Shown one piece after another: positions 61,913 to 64,000 of a stretch of 64,000 bases of DNA. Under the pieces are notes generated by a model. It was given only the letters and a program-made list of their open reading frames with translations. It was not told the origin of the DNA and made no database searches. This stretch comes from Microbacter sp. GSS18 (lineage in GTDB: Bacteria; Actinomycetota; Actinomycetes; Actinomycetales; Microbacteriaceae): the NCBI GenBank assembly GCA_029319145.1, contig CP119753.1, positions 2,542,001 to 2,606,000 of the forward strand, given 5' to 3'. Within the stretch, counting starts at the first letter, position 1. Each line of letters begins with the position of its first letter. Both the position numbers and the translations under genes were made by a program.

Positions 61913-62775
61913 GATTCCCTCTCGGCGACCGCTCCAGCCCGCTGCGCGGGCAGGGCGGCCAGGTAGTCGCGGGATGCCTCGTAGGCGCGGGCGGCGAGTT
62001 CGTCGGCATCCCCCATGTCGCGCCACTTGAGCTGACGCCGGTCGTCGAAGTCGAGCACGTTGGCGCTGGGCAGCACGTGCACGTCGGCACCCCCGGTCTT
62101 GCCGTCCCGGACCGAGGCGAAGCGGTGCCGGCGAGAGATCTCGAACGCGATGAGCGCGGGCTCCCAGAACTTCGTCGGAGCCCGCAGCGGCTGCTCCACG
62201 CGGCCGACCTGCAGCACGTAGATCTCGCTGGCGCCCAGTTCGACAGCGCGGTCGACCGGAATGGAGTTGACCAGACCGCCGTCGTAGAAGTGCTCGCCGT
62301 CGATCTCCACCGGTGCGAACAGTCCCGGGATCGCGGCGGATGCGGCGAGCGCGTCGACGACCGGCCCCGACGTGAACCATCGCTCGGCCGCCCGCTCGAT
62401 GGAGGCGGCGACGCACTGGAACGGAACATCGAGGTCCTCGATCGCGACCTCGCCCAGCGCCCCGCGGGCGAGGTCGCGGAGCGCGTCCGGGTCGTTCAGG
62501 CCCACGCGCAGTCGCACCGCCGTGCGCACGCGGTCGAGCATCCTGCCGCCGAGGAAGCCGGTCTCGCCGATCTCGCGCCACAGACGCTCCAAGCTCATCA
62601 CCCCGACCGGGCCGGGGTCCGCGGCGAACACCGCTCCGTTGAGCGCACCGATCGAGGTTCCGATCACGATGTCGGGGCTGATGCCCGCTTCGACCAGGGC
62701 ACGCAGCATCCCGACCTCGACGGCCCCCCACTTGCCTCCGCCGCCGAGGACGAAGGCGCACCGCGGCGCGCTCAT
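61909..62775 (-). CDS. Patatin-like phospholipase
   Basis: The 288-residue protein has the patatin layout: oxyanion loop FVLGGGGKWGAVEVGML, nucleophile GTSIGALNG with the catalytic Ser, and DGGLVNSIPV with the catalytic Asp. It is soluble and comparable to the RssA/YchK class. It would deacylate phospholipids or related esters. ATG 62775 is used, as the longer frame is Ala/Arg-rich. It is first in a two-gene unit with the acyltransferase, suggesting a deacylation/reacylation pair. The 62776-63012 stretch upstream holds no evident gene. Confidence 0.9.
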   Translation of the reverse strand: MSAPRCAFVLGGGGKWGAVEVGMLRALVEAGISPDIVIGTSIGALNGAVFAADPGPVGVMSLERLWREIGETGFLGGRMLDRVRTAVRLRVGLNDPDALRDLARGALGEVAIEDLDVPFQCVAASIERAAERWFTSGPVVDALAASAAIPGLFAPVEIDGEHFYDGGLVNSIPVDRAVELGASEIYVLQVGRVEQPLRAPTKFWEPALIAFEISRRHRFASVRDGKTGGADVHVLPSANVLDFDDRRQLKWRDMGDADELAARAYEASRDYLAALPAQRAGAVAERES

Positions 62776-63012
62776 CGCAGTCCCTTCCGCACCCAGCGAG
62801 CGGGCGCCTCCGGTGCTCACGCTAGCGCCTGATCCCGCCGCCGTCACGGGCCGGAGGGCCTGTTCGGCCGCCCCGTGGGCGGCATCCGCCACGACGTCGG
62901 GACTGGCGCCTCGAAGCAGAAGAGCATCAGCGCGTCCACGGCGAGCGGGGGCTCGCCGTAGAGACGGAAGGTCGAGCACGCTACGTTGAGGCTGACGCAG
63001 GGGGGCGTGATC

Positions 63013-63462
63013 GTGAGCAGCGGTGTGGTCGAGAACGGGCGTAGCCGATACGAGGGCGACATCGCACGCCGGCGCCGGCGGCTGACGTGGGAGGTGGGCC
63101 TGCGGTCGTTCACGATGCAGGCAACGTGGCTCGTCGTCCTCGCCGCCGGTGCTGCGGTTCCGCTCGCCGCGGCGCTCGGATGGCCGGAATGGGTGGCTCC
63201 GGTTCTCGGATTCGCCATCGTCGTGGCCACGGGGATCGAGAAGATCTTCGGCAGGACCACGGATGCCGCGGTGGCCGTGGACGCCCTTCGTCGCCGGCTT
63301 GATCGTGAACGCCGCAAGCGCGACGCCCGCAGCGGGTCCGACGAGGCGGATGCCGACGGCTTCGACGCCTATGTCCGCGGGTGCGAGCGGGCCATCGCGG
63401 AGTTCGATGACTCGATGCTCGCCTACACGAAGAAGGCGACGGGGCGCGACGACGACGAATGA
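63013..63462 (+). CDS. Small two-TM protein, DUF4231-like
   Basis: The 149-residue protein has a basic N-terminus (RSRYEGDIARRRRRLTWE). Two adjacent transmembrane segments follow (ATWLVVLAAGAAVPLAAALG and WVAPVLGFAIVVATGIEKIFG), then a charged helical C-terminal half ending DDSMLAYTKKATGRDDDE. This resembles DUF4231-type proteins, in which two membrane helices precede a cytosolic coiled segment. GTG 63013 is chosen because AGGGGGG ends 7 nt upstream; GTG 63007 is too close. Function is unknown. Confidence 0.72.
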   Translation: MSSGVVENGRSRYEGDIARRRRRLTWEVGLRSFTMQATWLVVLAAGAAVPLAAALGWPEWVAPVLGFAIVVATGIEKIFGRTTDAAVAVDALRRRLDRERRKRDARSGSDEADADGFDAYVRGCERAIAEFDDSMLAYTKKATGRDDDE

Positions 63463-63475
63463 GCCGGCCCCGCGG

Positions 63476-64000
63476 TCACCACCCCAGCTCGGGCCAGCCG
63501 TCGGCGTCCCACCCCACGGGCGACAGCCCGAGGCGGAACTGCCCGTTCAGATCGGCGTCGTACCAGTGGAACGCCATGATGCCGTCGGCGATGGACTGTC
63601 CGCCGGGCCCGATGCGCGAGCCGTCGGTCTCGAGCAGCACGGTTCCGCCTCCGTCGAGGAGCGGAACGCCCTCGCGGTCGACGAACGGCCCCGTGGGTGC
63701 GTCCGCGCGGCCGACCGCGATTCGGTAGGTGCTGTCGGCGCCGCGGCAGCAGCTGTCGAACGAGACGAACAGGAACCAGTCGCCGTCGTGCTCGAGCAGG
63801 TAGGGCGCCTCGACGGCGTTGGGCGGCTCGCGCCGATCGGCCAGGCGCAGCGGTTCGGCGTCGTCGGCGCGCAGTCCGCTCGGCCATTCGAGCTCGATCA
63901 TGCGGATGCCGCTCCAGAAGGAGCCGAACGCCATGAACGGCGTCCCCTCGTCGTCGGTCACGACACCCGGGTCGATCGCATTGAAGTCGTCATCGGGGCT
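63476..64000 (-). CDS. GH43 arabinanase-like protein, C-terminal part, cut by window end
   Basis: The minus-strand frame is open to base 64000 without a start, so the N-terminal part lies beyond the window. The 174 visible residues include FNAIDPGVVTDDEGTPFMAFGSFWSGIRMIELEW and VEAPYLLEHDGDWFLFVSFDSCCRGADSTYRIAVGRA. This is the beta-propeller pattern of GH43 endo-1,5-alpha-L-arabinanases, with the Asp in AIDPG and the Glu in VEAP as catalytic-site residues. It fits a genome adapted to pectic side chains. Whether it is secreted cannot be seen. Confidence 0.88.
   Translation of the reverse strand, partial: SPDDDFNAIDPGVVTDDEGTPFMAFGSFWSGIRMIELEWPSGLRADDAEPLRLADRREPPNAVEAPYLLEHDGDWFLFVSFDSCCRGADSTYRIAVGRADAPTGPFVDREGVPLLDGGGTVLLETDGSRIGPGGQSIADGIMAFHWYDADLNGQFRLGLSPVGWDADGWPELGW

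Overview
The window reads as chromosome of a high-GC actinobacterium, most likely a Microbacterium or close relative in the Microbacteriaceae. This rests on strongly GC-biased third codon positions, the gene types (a DUF7882-type small protein, a mesX-mesD pair, LacI-controlled sugar operons, the ATP-grasp / alpha-E / transglutaminase trio) and dense start-stop overlaps. It is inference from sequence character, since no rRNA, tRNA or typing gene is present. I saw no transposase, integrase, phage gene or CRISPR array.

Left edge (1-3.3 kb): three minus-strand genes encode two amidohydrolases and a barbiturase/cyanuric-acid-hydrolase-type ring-opening enzyme, probably a heterocycle-degradation cluster. 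Codon use there is visibly less GC-biased than in the rest of the window. Four GTATAC-centred boxes lie in two pairs, each pair 63 bp apart. A CPBP-type membrane protease next to the cluster lacks its third motif, so the cluster may be an insertion that truncated it. From 3.9 to 10.4 kb there are small independent units: a DHFR-like reductase, an apparently leaderless ArsR-VOC pair, an ECF42-type sigma factor with its DGPF/YCII partner, a flavin monooxygenase, an MscS channel and a small secreted protein. At 10.6-14.3 kb a LysR gene diverges from mesX-mesD-flavin reductase, a folate-independent methionine synthase cassette.

The core (15.5-46 kb) is devoted to plant glycosides. A LacI regulator sits among an SDR sugar dehydrogenase, a GH63-like hydrolase, a GH3 glycosidase and an ABC sugar importer (binding lipoprotein and two permeases, no ATPase). 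Their upstream regions share a TTGAAACGT operator. Next is a tightly overlapping operon: GH78 alpha-L-rhamnosidase, an Asp/Glu-racemase-like protein, GH127, a RuBisCO-like protein (RLP) with intact metal and carbamate residues, a DUF1537 acid-sugar kinase, and a fused GlcD-GlcF-type 2-hydroxyacid dehydrogenase. After a LAL-type LuxR regulator and a DUF4242 protein comes a second LacI gene, divergent from a complete L-rhamnose operon (mutarotase, isomerase, esterase, fused rhamnulose-1-P aldolase/lactaldehyde dehydrogenase, kinase). An operator of the rhamnose promoter is echoed in front of the rhamnosidase gene. My reading is that rhamnosylated oligosaccharides or flavonoid glycosides are imported and split in the cytosol. 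Rhamnose then goes to the Rha enzymes. A second, branched sugar or sugar acid (apiose-like or aceric-acid-like) may go through kinase, RLP and glycolate-type oxidation. That second pathway is the most interesting candidate in the window.

Right part (46-64 kb): a serine hydrolase, small Microbacteriaceae-type proteins, two paralogous MarR genes tail to tail, a second GH3 protein lacking the usual acid/base Glu, the transglutaminase / alpha-E / ATP-grasp operon, a membrane-anchored SUOX-type molybdoenzyme, a two-domain VOC membrane protein, a monooxygenase-fold protein, rocD-ddaH, an acyltransferase/patatin pair, a small membrane protein, and the start of a GH43 arabinanase cut by the window end.
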